Assembly: GCF_901472535.1 (NCBI RefSeq)
Contig: NZ_LR590470.1
Location: 3,906,001 to 3,970,000, forward strand
Direction: 5' to 3'
From: Sphingobacterium daejeonense
Lineage (GTDB): Bacteria; Bacteroidota; Bacteroidia; Sphingobacteriales; Sphingobacteriaceae
DNA length: 64,000 nucleotides
Position numbers and translations under genes: made by a program. Positions 30,601-41,529 of this stretch are shown here, one piece after another. Every line of letters starts with the position of its first letter. The stretch's first letter is position 1. The notes below the pieces were generated by a model. The model did no database searches. It saw only the letters and a list, made by a program, of their open reading frames with translations, and had not been told where the DNA came from.

Positions 30601-31428
30601 TCGCAAACTATCTTCAGCAATAAACCAAATGAACCACTCTATTGGGAAAGAGATGATGAAATCGGTGCATTAGTAAAGGAATACAATTTTATGATCGTGA
30701 AATTGGAAGAAAATGCCAAACAACTGTTGAATGCGGAAAGGGAATACGCATGGCGCGAAATGGCAAAACAAATCGCACATGAAATCAAGAACCCCCTCAC
30801 CCCAATGAAATTGGGAATTCAACAACTGAACCGAAGTTATACCGAAAATGACCCAAGGTTTGAAGAACGTTTTTTCAAAATATCAAACTCATTTATCGAA
30901 CAGATAAACAGCTTAAGCAAGATCGCAACAGAGTTCTCCAATTTTGCGAAACTCCCTGATACAAACCTTGCGAAGATTAATATTATCGAAAAAATCAACA
31001 AGTCAGCAAACGTATACCACAATAACCACAATACATACATTAAGATCATCAACAATACGGATGATGAAGCAGTGTATGTTTTAGGCGATAAGGACCAACT
31101 TCTCAGATCCTTCAATAATCTGATCAAGAACTCAATAGAAGCCTCAATAGGCCGTAAAAAACACCTTATTAGCATTCTGGTCGAATACCTCGATGTTGAT
31201 AAAATCAAAATCATAGTCAAAGACAACGGTATGGGAATCCCAGGGGATGTAATTCCTAAAATATTCCAACCAAACTTTACGACCAAAAGCTCCGGTACTG
31301 GCTTAGGATTGGCATTTGTCAAAAAAACCGTAGAGTCAATGCATGGCGATATATCATTCGTAACATTCGAAGGAATCGGAACAACATTCACAATCATTCT
31401 TCCAGTTTACAAAGAAACACAGGATTAA
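27676..31428 (+). CDS. NtrY-like membrane sensor histidine kinase, orphan
   Basis: 1250 residues, one intact frame. Order of parts: TM helix near residues 5-27, an extracytoplasmic region to about 205, a run of some seven TM helices about 215-470, a second large extracytoplasmic region, further TM helices near 720-740 and 785-805, another sensor-like domain, a TM near 945, a HAMP segment about 960-1010, the phospho-acceptor AKQIAHEIKNPLTP near 1034, N-box NNLIKNSIEA, G1 DNGMGIPGD and G2 SSGTGLGLAF. The H-box with REMAKQIAHEIKNPLTPMKL is NtrY-like. No response regulator adjoins, so its partner is unknown. The signal sensed is unknown. Confidence 0.9.
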   Translation: MGNKIRILLLILTVSFLATAIMINNMITKDDMLELDTRTLSNSINKYEEIVDDLFADSNLMKAFVNVEVYPTQVLDATNKYADKHKIFFYIYKDHKPIFWSNNIYVPLTDGGIQSDVVFIQEDNRSFIIKRKNLTANTSVLALIPIKTHFSITNQYLENHFFKDLINTNNLTIADYTDSENIKNIYSKNGSYLFSVKLNQGKQDNIFMDIQFICWVFACICFLILVNNICLMIAKRGKPWFSLIFFTLTLVLTRYVDLNTNWLATTSSIGLFDPKYYAYSPLLPNLWGFFMTTILVGWLVFYFRAIQPYLKIRLKNLSANLSTIVSLIAILSIYFISNLLFFHLSTLITNSTAVTLDLTNLLSFNSYSWFNILIMCINMVILLYFIDTVVNILKSILPNTTSFLNIQLIALVTSIILNAILIGENTFFNIFLAGVIMLRAYSKVRVHLSMSTFILTLVFLAFMTTSVYTRSLEEKVEREMKVTVNQLEAEDDLNATALFVDLEKRIVADEGLRQSFAISLPNTQTDIINDYIKNTYFSGYLSKFEFSAFYYYNNKPLGSYDNNKIDEYREKVINKSTKVQQTEHFYRVRSDLGTHEYFLQFDIPINEAEDQVVQVFLNLKNRAYGTSLPYPEILSDSKVEFIRGYQSNATSFALYRDGALVTQNGAFTYPNKDEMFGGKVEEYVNVEDYNGFFNVVYKPDENTTLVVSTPQLSLWQSVAVFSFLFLCLYICFLIFDSIKYFFSTITQKSFNVRSIRYHFKLIINRIQYSTRIQTMIIGVVIFAIVISGLISFISISGQLEKSKVQQRLSYIMDVVKKIENKIQSSDNLTETQIQEFVKEFSEKSVTDINLYNKNGKLIFSSQPKIYDMGLVSKFINPIAFNNLNVLKKTDSFNKERILNFEYNSSYATIKNNQYNNILFLNIPYFTSVEEENESQNLLLNTLLNIYTIIILGLGFLTVMVANSITKPLNLIGKKLSQTIFSNKPNEPLYWERDDEIGALVKEYNFMIVKLEENAKQLLNAEREYAWREMAKQIAHEIKNPLTPMKLGIQQLNRSYTENDPRFEERFFKISNSFIEQINSLSKIATEFSNFAKLPDTNLAKINIIEKINKSANVYHNNHNTYIKIINNTDDEAVYVLGDKDQLLRSFNNLIKNSIEASIGRKKHLISILVEYLDVDKIKIIVKDNGMGIPGDVIPKIFQPNFTTKSSGTGLGLAFVKKTVESMHGDISFVTFEGIGTTFTIILPVYKETQD

Positions 31429-31524
31429 TAAAAACGGACCATAAAATGGTCGGATGATTATTTTGTAGTGCAAGGAATTTGATAGGACTCTCACACTTTA
31501 TAACATAAAGCGACAAAATAGTTT

Positions 31525-31598
31525 CTTGAGCTAAAGCTCAAGATGACACATTCTTTTATGATTTAAAAACAATAGTGGTAGGTGCTTTCACCAACCAC
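31525..31598. repeat. Two REP-like hairpins
   Basis: CTTGAGCT-AA-AGCTCAAG at 31525-31542 is followed by GATGACA; GTGGTAGGTG/CACCAACCAC at 31575-31598 resembles the hairpin at 16692-16715. The interval 31429-31810 has no gene; apart from these elements I see nothing in it. Confidence 0.6.
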
Positions 31599-31810
31599 GG
31601 CGAATCACATCCAACACAACGCCATCAGCTTGGAATGTTTGTTTAACACGCTAAATTTAATGACATTGGTATATATGGGTATATTATCAGATGCCATTGA
31701 AATGTGTAAGGAATGCTCTTAGATCTTTTGCAAAGCATGCTCTTGATTGTGTCAATCTTACCTGGATCTAAAAATACTTTTAATAAATCATATTGTCCTT
31801 GAACTATGAC

Positions 31811-31839
31811 AAAAAAAAGAGCTGGTACAATACCAGCTC
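31811..31839 (-). terminator. Intrinsic terminator of the coiled-coil gene (minus strand)
   Basis: GAGCTGGTA, loop CAA, TACCAGCTC; on the minus strand it is followed by eight T. Confidence 0.9.
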
Positions 31840-31867
31840 CTTTTCATATGTTTAAAAAATAACCTTT

Positions 31868-32810
31868 CTATTTAAACACGACAGATGATCTACCCATAAT
31901 GGCATCATCTGCGTACAATAATACGGTATATGCTCCCTTTTGGAATTTGTGGGTGTCATCCGACCACATGAATTGATATTCCTGTCCGTTATTATTGAAC
32001 TCGATAGCTTCTTTAAAAGTGTATTGAAGCTTCTCACCATGCACTAAAAAATAAATCTTCCGAATTAGCAATTAGATTTCCTTTAGGATTGATAATTCTT
32101 ACGTAAACGTTCTTTTTTCCCATCGCAGCCAAAGGATTGTCTGCAATCGTAAAGTTGATCTGAAGTTTATCAATACGTTTTGCACGGTTTTCATTTTCCA
32201 ATGACCCGTTTCTTTTTTCTTCGATTCCTACAATATGAACATTAGAAACCTTAACTGAGGATGCTTTGGCAATCTTATCGCTCAGAACATTGCGTTCATT
32301 CACCAAAGATGCTGTTTTCGCTTCATTTTCTTTGACCTTTTCATTAAGTTCATTATTGGTTTCAGCCAACAATTGATTCTTGATTTTCAAGGCTGTAAAA
32401 TCGTCCTTCATTTTAGATACCTGATCCTTCAATTGAGAAACCTCTAATTTGGCAGCCTCAATTTGTGGACCGGATATTTCATTTTTTTCGAGCCCTTTTC
32501 GTAAATCCTCAATTTTCTGACGAGCGGATTGCTCGGCAGATACCAATGCTGCTGTACTAGAAATGCCTTCAGATTTTATATTATCTAATTCCGCCTCAAT
32601 ACGATCTATTTCTATCTGTAAATTTTCTTTCTGTAGGGTAACTGTATATAGTTTCTCGCCAGAGGACTTATATTTTACATAAAAATATATGTTTGTAGCA
32701 AGCAGGGCTGCAATTGCAATTACGAAAAAGTAGATCTTAGAATTATCCCGCTTAACGACCGGGGCCGCTTGCGCTTCTCTAGATTCTATCTTGTTTACGT
32801 CTGTTTTCAT
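31868..32810 (-). CDS. Single-pass membrane protein with long coiled coil, one frameshift
   Basis: About 313 residues after correction. A cytosolic N-terminus is followed by one TM helix near residues 27-46, then 130 residues of heptad-like Lys/Glu/Leu sequence predicted as coiled coil, and a C-terminal beta-rich domain (KVSNVHIVGIEEK, DKLQINFTIADNPLA, GKKNVYVRIINP). One extra T in the run near 32044-32050 splits the C-terminus, which otherwise continues VHGEKLQYTFKEA to GRSSVVFK. Similar proteins occur in Sphingobacteria without assigned function. It may link envelope layers; that is inference. Confidence 0.7.
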
Positions 32811-32919
32811 TTTCCACCATCTCCATTGAAATGAATAGCCGGTGATAGACTAAACATTTACAAAATGAATATTTAATAATTATTTAATTTTCGAAAGCAA
32901 ATATTGTTCCAACTTCCTG

Positions 32920-34105
<1,186 letters not shown>

Positions 34106-34144
34106 TCAGACAAACGATTGAGAAAAACGTGCAGGAATCATCCA

Positions 34145-34174
34145 CAAAAAAAGCCGTAGAAGATTCTACGGCTT
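34145..34174 (-). terminator. Intrinsic terminator of the lipocalin-like gene (minus strand)
   Basis: AAGCCGTAGA, loop AGAT, TCTACGGCTT with a minus-strand T run. Confidence 0.88.
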
Positions 34175-34198
34175 AAATTCAAAAATTCTTCAGCTCAA

Positions 34199-34759
34199 TT
34201 ATTCTCCAGCTCTGCTGAACTTCAACACTAAGTTTCCTGTACCTTCATTCAATTCAACCGGCAAGCGCATCTCTAAGGAGTTTTCATCAGCATACGATAA
34301 ATCTAAGCGGTATCCGCTAGTTACGTTCGATGCTTTGTCGCCAGCGTAGATTTTCTTGAATTGGAAAGATGGTTGGCCTCCAGTTTTACCTGGATTAAAG
34401 ATCGACCAAACAATGGTACGAACAGTTCCACTTGCACATAAATTGCCATCAGCATTAAAGGTAATGCTTCCTCTTTGATTTCCCCCAGGCAAATCCCATC
34501 TTGATCCGATGAAACAGTCTACCGGAGCTTCATCAAACATATTTTTCACAGTATAGCTGCTAGGAATGTTTTCACGAGTCACCGAATTTAAAATCCATGT
34601 GCCTTTAACTCCAGAACGCCATTGAGATGCCGAAGGTCCCTGTGCAGATGTTGTACCTGAATCAGAACCGCCTGTAGTACCTTTCCTAGGTGCTCCACAA
34701 CTACCTAATACTAACAATGCTGTTAATAAAGATAAAAACGAAATAATACGTTTATGCAT
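34199..34759 (-). CDS. Lipoprotein with lipocalin-like domain
   Basis: 186 residues from the start MHKRIISFLSLL; a longer upstream start is unlikely because it precedes the signal peptide. The signal peptide ends in the lipobox VLGSC. A Ser/Gly/Thr-rich linker follows, then a domain starting GVKGTWILNSVTRENIP, which resembles the lipocalin-like/THAP4-like folds of Bacteroidetes lipoproteins. It is divergent from a small membrane protein gene and ends at its own terminator. Ligand unknown. Confidence 0.72.
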   Translation of the reverse strand: MHKRIISFLSLLTALLVLGSCGAPRKGTTGGSDSGTTSAQGPSASQWRSGVKGTWILNSVTRENIPSSYTVKNMFDEAPVDCFIGSRWDLPGGNQRGSITFNADGNLCASGTVRTIVWSIFNPGKTGGQPSFQFKKIYAGDKASNVTSGYRLDLSYADENSLEMRLPVELNEGTGNLVLKFSRAGE

Positions 34760-34822
34760 ATTACAAAGTTTAAAATAGTATAATAAATGTATATTAGTAA
34801 ACAAAAAATTCAATTTTCATTG

Positions 34823-35145
34823 ATGAACAACACTTCCAAAAATCATACCATAAGCAAAATTGTTGCAAAGGCCATACTGCGTTTGGTAATGATTATTTTA
34901 ATCGTCGGTATTGCATTCTCCTTTAGCAAAGATGCTAATTTACTAGAAAATATCTCTTTAAATTTCCAAACAAATGGGCTATATTTGCACCCATTTCCCT
35001 TTTCCTCATCTTTATCATTTTGATGTTCATGATGTTAAAGGAAAAATACAATAGAATAGACTACAATTGGTTATTTAGTTTATGTGGAGGATTCTTATTG
35101 GTTTACCTGATATTGTTTTACTCCAGAGTATACCCTTTGTTATAA
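34823..35145 (+). CDS. Three-helix small membrane protein, one frameshift
   Basis: About 107 residues: TM1 at about residues 17-33, then after restoring one base near 34978 a second (IFAPISLFLIFIILMFMML) and third (GGFLLVYLILFYS) helix. The stop at 35143-35145 lies 13 bases before the next start, which suggests co-transcription with the flippase-like gene. I use the second ATG (34823); one at 34787 overlaps the divergent gene's leader. Function unknown. Confidence 0.6.
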
Positions 35146-35158
35146 GTAAATAGAGTAA

Positions 35159-36081
35159 ATGGAAAAATCAAAAATCTGGGATATCCTCAAAAACATCCTG
35201 AAGGTGCTCATCACATTGGCAGCACTGTACTGGGTTTCTACTAAAATATCCCTAGGAGAACTTACAGAAGCGCTTAAAAATAGCAACTTTCTATATCTGT
35301 TCTTTGCTTTGCTGGCATATATATGTTCCATCCTAGTCGCATCATCGCGCCTTAACTCCTTCTTTGCTGCAATCGGATTAAAATTAACAGAACGATATAA
35401 TTTCAGATTATACCAATTAGGGCTCCTCTATAATTTCTTTTTGCCCGGAGGTATTGGAGGGGGACGGATACAAAATCTTCTTCTTGAAAAAGAATTTTCA
35501 GATCTCCAGAAGAAAAGTTCTTGGCGCGGTGTTTTTTGATAGACTTTCGGGGTTATGGGCATTGGCAATAATTATTGGTGCATTGGTTATTTTTATGCCG
35601 AGATTTGCTATCCCAAATTCAGTGACAATCGCCATATTAGCGGTCGGAACAATAAGCTATCTCTATGTCCTAAGGTTATTCTTCAAGCAGTTTCTCAAAA
35701 ACTTTATTACCACACATTTTAAAGCGCTTTGTGTACAGGGATTCCAAACTTTGGCCGCAATTTTCATCCTCTATTCCATGAATTTTGACGGTAAGTTCTC
35801 GCCGTACCTATTGATATTTATGGTTTCCTCTTTAGTGGCTATTGTCCCATCTATCGGTGGAGCAATTGGACTTAGAGAAACCGTGATATTTACCTTGGCA
35901 ACTTATTTAAAATTAGATCAGCATATCGCTGTGACAATTAGTTTAATATTTTATATCATTTCTCTATTGGTTGCTTCAAGTGGAGTTTATTATATCTTCA
36001 GACCGCAAAGACTAGGGGGCTGATAAACTTCCTTCGGCAAAAGAAGTAGAAGAAGAAATTGACAAAGAAGAAGAAGAATAA
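35159..36081 (+). CDS. Flippase-like integral membrane protein (LPG-synthase TM family), two frameshifts
   Basis: About 307 residues after correction, with eight or more TM helices. LGLLYNFFLPGGIGGDGYKI is the signature of the UPF0104/lysylphosphatidylglycerol synthase TM family, which spans from bacterial MprF flippase domains to lipid or polyisoprenoid carriers. Extra G bases near 35458-35463 and 36014-36018 break the frame; after the second, the tail is acidic (EVEEEIDKEEEE). Its stop overlaps the ATG of the following SDR gene by one base, implying a functional link. A second member of the family lies at 46228-47205. Substrate unknown. Confidence 0.82.
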
Positions 36082-36790
36082 TGGCGAATATTGTTATTAC
36101 AGGAGCAAGCAGTGGAATCGGTTTTGAAGCTGTATTGGATTTAACTGCAAATAAAGAACATAAGGTTATTGCTTTAGCAAGATCTGCAGATAAATTGAGA
36201 AATTACATGAGATAGCATCCTCACTAAATCATGATGGCGGAACCCTCTATCCTGCTCAATTTGATATTGTGTTTGATAATTATCCTGAATCTTTGGTCCC
36301 TTTTATTAAATCAAAGTTTGATAAAGTGGATATACTGATCAATAATGCGGGAGCACTGATAAACAAACCTTTTATGGAAACAACCATGGAAGATGTATCG
36401 CAGATGTTTCAGTCCAATTTATTGGGACATATACAAATGATTCAGCATATTGTACCCTTGATGACTGAAGGTGGACATATTGTTAATATCAGTAGTATGG
36501 GTGGTTTTCAAGGATCATCAAAATTCCCGGGCCTGTCTGCTTATTCTTCAAGCAAAGGTGCTTTAGGTATTTTAACAGAATGTTTGGCCGAAGAATTTAA
36601 AGATAAAAACATACAGGTCAATTGCTTAGCTCTTGGATCTTCACAAACAGAAATGTTCGAAGCAGCCTTTCCAGGAATAGAAGCAGGTACATTAGCTTTT
36701 GAAATGGGTAGATATGTAGCCGAATTTGCCCAAAATGGCAACAAATTTTATAATGGAAAAATATTGCCCGTAGCAAACACAACACCCTAA
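36081..36790 (+). CDS. Short-chain dehydrogenase/reductase, one frameshift
   Basis: NAD(P)-dependent oxidoreductase of the classical SDR type. The cofactor loop ITGASSGIG, NNAG, and catalytic YSSSKGA with the usual serine strand (VNISSMGG) are seen. About 236 residues. One A lost near 36204 (AAA for AAAA) interrupts the frame after the N-terminal Rossmann strands; correction yields RKLHEIASSL. It is co-translated with the flippase-like gene by a one-base start/stop overlap. Substrate unknown. Confidence 0.88.
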
Positions 36791-36810
36791 AAAATAGAGA
36801 CTTAAAGAAT

Positions 36811-36854
36811 AAATAGCAAATGCCAGTAATTTAAAAATTACTGGCATTTGCTAT
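36811..36854. terminator. Long symmetrical terminator after the SDR gene
   Basis: AATAGCAAATGCCAGTAATTT pairs over nearly 20 bp with its downstream complement around a few A residues. T residues follow on the plus strand. Almost perfect symmetry could let it act in both directions. Confidence 0.8.
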
Positions 36855-37033
36855 TTATTAAGCATACGTTAAGTTACTTAATTAAATAATTGCTGTTTTT
36901 TCACCTTAAATTTTTAACAATAAAATAAATAAAAATTGATTTTTTTATATATTTATCATCATAAAAATACCTAATTAGGAGTTAGAATCGCTCCTTATAT
37001 GAAAACAATATTACTAACCGAAACAAACTATTT

Positions 37034-40000
37034 ATGAAAAGCAAACTGTTATTTTTCATAACGTTTTGTCTGCTGCACTTCGTTGCTACAGCACAAGACC
37101 AAACAATCTCTGGGACAGTTACAGATGCTGTTACCAATCAGCCCATTGCCGGCGTGACAATCCGAGCCGTAGGCAGTAGTTCTGCTGCACAGTCGGACGC
37201 TAACGGAAACTATGAAATCGGGCTGAACTCTAACATTAAAGCCCTGTACTTTACCTTCGTAGGGTACACCACTCAACAAGTGAGTATAAACAACAGAAGT
37301 AAAATTGACATTCAACTTGTCTCTACGGCTTCGGATTTAGATGAAATCGTTGTTGTTGGTTACGGTACTCAGATGAAAAAGGACATGACCGGTTCTTTCT
37401 CTAACATTAAAATGTCAGAATTAGAAGATGTCCCATTACAAACTGTTGAGAGCGCCTTGCAAGGACGTACACCAGGGGTATTTGTCAATACAAGTTCTGG
37501 AAAATTAGGACAAGCTCTTCAAATAAGAGTGAGAGGAATTTCCTCCATTACGGCTAGTTCTCAACCACTATACGTAATTGATGGTGTTCCAGTAATTTCA
37601 ACTGCCATGGGAACATATGATGAGCCTGACAACCCATTATCAGCAATCAGCCCTGATGATATTGAAACATTAGATGTTTTGAAAGATGCCGCAGCAACAG
37701 CAATTTATGGGGCACGTGGATCTAACGGAGTAGTCTTGATCACTACTAAAAAAGGTAAAGCAGGAAGAACAAAAATTGACCTTGGATATTTTAATGGCTT
37801 TAGTGATCCAACAAAAAAAGGAGAATTCTTAAATGCAAGCCAATATAAAGAATTGTTGACCGCAGCGGTAACCAATGCTGGATATATTGGAGTGAATGCA
37901 GATTATCCAAGCATGAGTGAATTTTGGGCGGACTGGACAGGTACAGAAGACTGGGACAAAAATTATAATTCAAATTGGGTTGATGAAGGGTTAAGAAGAG
38001 GAGGAAATCAGCAGGTCAGCCTTAGTATTTCCGGTGGTGATGCAAAAACAAGATTTGTAGCTTCTGGAAGCTATAACGATAATAAAGGTATTATTGTTGG
38101 AAACCGCTTCGTCAGAACCTCAGGAAGACTAGGTTTTGACCATTCTGCTAATTCTTGGTTAGACGTTGGTGGTACAATGAATATTAACAAAATTGACAAT
38201 TACAGGGTAAGCAGTGATAACGCCTTCTCCAACCCATTGCAATTGAATGCTCTACCTCCTATCCAACCAATTAGGGATGAAAATGGTGAACTTTATAATT
38301 ATACAGTTTATTACAACAATTTAATTGATCTTGAAAACGGTAAAAACTTATCTAATACTTACCGAACCTTTGCAACAGTATATGGAAATGCTAAAATTAC
38401 CCCTGATTTAGTGTTCAGAACGGAGTACGGGATGGACTTCCAAAATTTGGAAGAAGAAATATATTTAGGATCTAGAACACAAGATGGTGGTGATGTGGGA
38501 GGATATTCATGGAATTACCAAGCAAGATCTATAAACTTCAACACCAACAATACTTTAACTTATACCAAAACCTTCAACGATATCCATAATATAACTGCAA
38601 TGGCAGGTATGGCATATCAAGAAGGTCAACTCAGATACAATATGGCGGAAGGAAAAAGCTTCCCTTCGGACTTGTTCACTAAAATAACGAGTGCTGCTAT
38701 TAAATCTGATGCTAGTTCTTCTGAATCGAGATTCTCATTTCTTTCCTATTTTGCCAGAGCAAATTATAAATTGAAAAACCGATACTTATTCGAAGCAACA
38801 TTTAGAATTGATGGTTCGTCTAGGTTTGGTCGCGATTCTCAATACGGAACTTTCCCTGCAGCATCTGTGGGCTGGGTAGTATCGGAAGAAGAATTCTTAA
38901 AAGGAAATCCTACTCTTTCATTTTTGAAATTAAGAGCTAGTTATGGTAATACAGGTAATGCTGAAATTGGAAACTTTGCCTCTAGAACATTATATACTGG
39001 TGCCAACTATGCAGGTATTCCAGGTACTGTTCCTCTGAATCTTGGGGATGGAGAATTAACTTGGGAAAATACCGCCGCAAGCAACTATGGTATTGATTTC
39101 GGATTGTTCAATGACCGATTATCTGGTACAGTTGAAGCTTATTTTAAAAAGACAACAGACTTATTATTAAATGTGCCTATTGAATCTACAAGCGGATTTA
39201 CTACCATTCTTACCAATGTGGGTGATATGTCGAATAAAGGAATGGAATTCACGTTGAATTCTAAGAATTTTGTAGGAGAATTTAAATGGAGCACATCATT
39301 TAACCTTTCATTCAATAAAAACAAAATCCTAAAACTTGTTGATGGTCAACCAATTTATCCAGGTGGAAGGTATTTAGGCAGACTTGAGGAAGGTAAGCCT
39401 TATGGATTTTTCTACGGCAAAGCTTATGCTGGTGTTGATACAGAAAATGGTGATGCCCTTTATTATCTTGATGATACAAAAACAACTACTACAAATTCAT
39501 ATTCAGAAGCAGCAGACCAATTTATTGGAGACCCTAATCCAAAATTCTATGGTGGCTTCGGCAATACATTCTCTTACAAAGCATTCGATCTAGCAATTCA
39601 GACACAATTTGTTTATGGAAATGATATTTACAATGCAGCAGGAGGATTCCAATCTACTAACGGAGATTATTTTGATAACCAAACTTTAGATCAAATGGAT
39701 TATTGGAAGAACCCTGGAGATGTGACCATGATCCCTCAACCTAGGTTTGATGAAGCAAACGGAACTAGACCTTCTTCTAGATATGTTCAGGATGGATCGT
39801 ATTTCCGTATTAAAAACGTAGTTCTTGGCTATAATCTACCAAATAGTATTGCGAGTAAAGCATACATGCAATCAGCCAGAGTTTATGTATCTGCGACAAA
39901 TTTATTGACCTTCACCAAATACAATGGTTATGATCCAGAAATAAACACCACGTTTGCTGGAGCATATCAATTAGGAACAGATTTTTATACTGCTCCACAA

Positions 40001-40039
40001 CCAAGAATGGTCACTTTTGGAATCAATATAGGTTTTTAA
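37034..40039 (+). CDS. SusC/RagA-type TonB-dependent outer-membrane receptor
   Basis: 1001 residues, intact. Signal peptide to about residue 20; a carboxypeptidase-like domain (TISGTVTDAVTNQPIAGVTI) about 21-105; a plug with EIVVVGYGTQMKKDMTGS and LQGRTPGVFVN and YVIDGVPV; then a 22-strand type barrel ending in TFGINIGF. It partners the SusD protein 18 bases downstream. Such pairs import glycans or peptides across the outer membrane. No glycosidase or sensor lies close, so the substrate cannot be predicted. A long A/T-rich leader (36863-37033) precedes it. Confidence 0.96.
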   Translation: MKSKLLFFITFCLLHFVATAQDQTISGTVTDAVTNQPIAGVTIRAVGSSSAAQSDANGNYEIGLNSNIKALYFTFVGYTTQQVSINNRSKIDIQLVSTASDLDEIVVVGYGTQMKKDMTGSFSNIKMSELEDVPLQTVESALQGRTPGVFVNTSSGKLGQALQIRVRGISSITASSQPLYVIDGVPVISTAMGTYDEPDNPLSAISPDDIETLDVLKDAAATAIYGARGSNGVVLITTKKGKAGRTKIDLGYFNGFSDPTKKGEFLNASQYKELLTAAVTNAGYIGVNADYPSMSEFWADWTGTEDWDKNYNSNWVDEGLRRGGNQQVSLSISGGDAKTRFVASGSYNDNKGIIVGNRFVRTSGRLGFDHSANSWLDVGGTMNINKIDNYRVSSDNAFSNPLQLNALPPIQPIRDENGELYNYTVYYNNLIDLENGKNLSNTYRTFATVYGNAKITPDLVFRTEYGMDFQNLEEEIYLGSRTQDGGDVGGYSWNYQARSINFNTNNTLTYTKTFNDIHNITAMAGMAYQEGQLRYNMAEGKSFPSDLFTKITSAAIKSDASSSESRFSFLSYFARANYKLKNRYLFEATFRIDGSSRFGRDSQYGTFPAASVGWVVSEEEFLKGNPTLSFLKLRASYGNTGNAEIGNFASRTLYTGANYAGIPGTVPLNLGDGELTWENTAASNYGIDFGLFNDRLSGTVEAYFKKTTDLLLNVPIESTSGFTTILTNVGDMSNKGMEFTLNSKNFVGEFKWSTSFNLSFNKNKILKLVDGQPIYPGGRYLGRLEEGKPYGFFYGKAYAGVDTENGDALYYLDDTKTTTTNSYSEAADQFIGDPNPKFYGGFGNTFSYKAFDLAIQTQFVYGNDIYNAAGGFQSTNGDYFDNQTLDQMDYWKNPGDVTMIPQPRFDEANGTRPSSRYVQDGSYFRIKNVVLGYNLPNSIASKAYMQSARVYVSATNLLTFTKYNGYDPEINTTFAGAYQLGTDFYTAPQPRMVTFGINIGF

Positions 40040-40057
40040 TTTTCTAAGCGATTAATC

Positions 40058-41437
40058 ATGAATTTAACAAAATATATAATTATCCCCGCAGTAGCAGTCG
40101 CACTGACAATGGGATCTTGTGGAAATAAATTAGATATAGAACCAGTTGATAATATATCTAGTGAAATAGCGCTGTCAACCCCTGCAGATATTAACAACGC
40201 ATTAATAGGTGCTTACACTGTCATAGCCAATGGTGCCCTATATGGAAATAACCTGGTTTTGCTACCAGATATTTATGCGAGCCCGGGTTATGTAAACTGG
40301 ACAGGAACTTTCTCAACTTTTCGAGACATATCTAACCAAAACATCATTGCTACAAATGAAGACGTCACTCGAACTTGGACAAATGCTTATAAAGCAATTA
40401 ATATCGCAAACACTGTATTGGAGTCTTTAGATATCATAACAGATGAAGCCCAAAAAGCAGAGATCGAAGGAAAAGCTTTGTTCATCAGAGGTATCATGTA
40501 CTTTGAACTTGTGAGATTGTATGGCTTACCGTATGAAACGGGGAACGCGAGTACAAACTTAGGGGTGCCAATCACAACCAAAGCTGTGAAAAAATTGGAT
40601 GATATCATTAAAGGAATCACCAGAAACACCGTTGCGGAAACATATACCCAAGCAGAAAATGACCTCTTAGCTTCAATCTCAAATTTAGGAGATTTACCAG
40701 GAGATCTTGCAGCTGCGCAAGGAATGCTCGCAAGGCTATACTTACAACAAGGCAAATATGATAAAGCTAGAGATTTGGCTAATACAATCATTGAAAGTGG
40801 AGACTATGATTTGGCAACCAATTTAGAAACACCTTTCAGAACTCCTAATTCTTCAGAAGGTGTATTCGAAATTCAACAAAGCGAACAAAGTAACGCCGGA
40901 TCTTCAAATGATGGATTAGCAACATTTTACTCCAGCTATACTAATGCGACAGGTGGTAAAGTTGGTCGTGGTGATGTAAGCATTATTCCTGCATTCTATA
41001 ACTCTTATGCGACTACTGACAAACGAAGAACTCAGATGATTTATGAAGGAAATGGAGCTAAAACTGGACTGTTTACCAGGAAATGGTACAATTATTTCGA
41101 CAATATTCCTGTCGTAAGATTGACAGAACTTTACCTGACTCGTGCTGAATGTAACTCACGGTTAAGAACAAGCACAGGTGACTCGCCATTAAATGACATA
41201 AATAAATTACGCACCCGAGCTGGGATTGATGCATTATCTTCTGTAACTTTGGCCGATATTTTGACAGAAAGGGATAAGGAATTAGCTTTTGAAGGCTATA
41301 AAATCCATGACCTGAAGAGAACTAAAAGAAATGTGGGAACGTATGCATATAATGCTGACGAACTTGTATTCCCGATTCCTTACCGTGAAATCTCTGTAAA
41401 CCCTGCCTTAAAACAAAATGAAGGCTATGGTCAATAG
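40058..41437 (+). CDS. SusD/RagB-type surface lipoprotein
   Basis: 459 residues. Lipobox MGSC after a short signal peptide. The N-terminal IEPVDNISSE, the helical TPR-like core (EIEGKALFIRGIMYFELVRLYG), and the C-terminal LTELYLTRAE and TERDKELAFEGYKIHDLKRT are characteristic. It forms the lid of the SusC barrel and binds substrate. It ends the operon before a terminator. Confidence 0.95.
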   Translation: MNLTKYIIIPAVAVALTMGSCGNKLDIEPVDNISSEIALSTPADINNALIGAYTVIANGALYGNNLVLLPDIYASPGYVNWTGTFSTFRDISNQNIIATNEDVTRTWTNAYKAINIANTVLESLDIITDEAQKAEIEGKALFIRGIMYFELVRLYGLPYETGNASTNLGVPITTKAVKKLDDIIKGITRNTVAETYTQAENDLLASISNLGDLPGDLAAAQGMLARLYLQQGKYDKARDLANTIIESGDYDLATNLETPFRTPNSSEGVFEIQQSEQSNAGSSNDGLATFYSSYTNATGGKVGRGDVSIIPAFYNSYATTDKRRTQMIYEGNGAKTGLFTRKWYNYFDNIPVVRLTELYLTRAECNSRLRTSTGDSPLNDINKLRTRAGIDALSSVTLADILTERDKELAFEGYKIHDLKRTKRNVGTYAYNADELVFPIPYREISVNPALKQNEGYGQ

Positions 41438-41494
41438 AATATTATCTAAGAGAATAATTCGCCAATCGGCAATTATCATATAAACAGCAAGCAT

Positions 41495-41528
41495 GATCCG
41501 CTCCAATTAATTTGGAGCGGATTTTTTT
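41495..41528 (+). terminator. Intrinsic terminator of susC-susD
   Basis: ATCCGCTCCAA, loop TTAAT, TTGGAGCGGAT, then seven T. The T run abuts the stop codon of the convergent hydrolase gene. Confidence 0.9.
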
Positions 41529-41529
41529 A

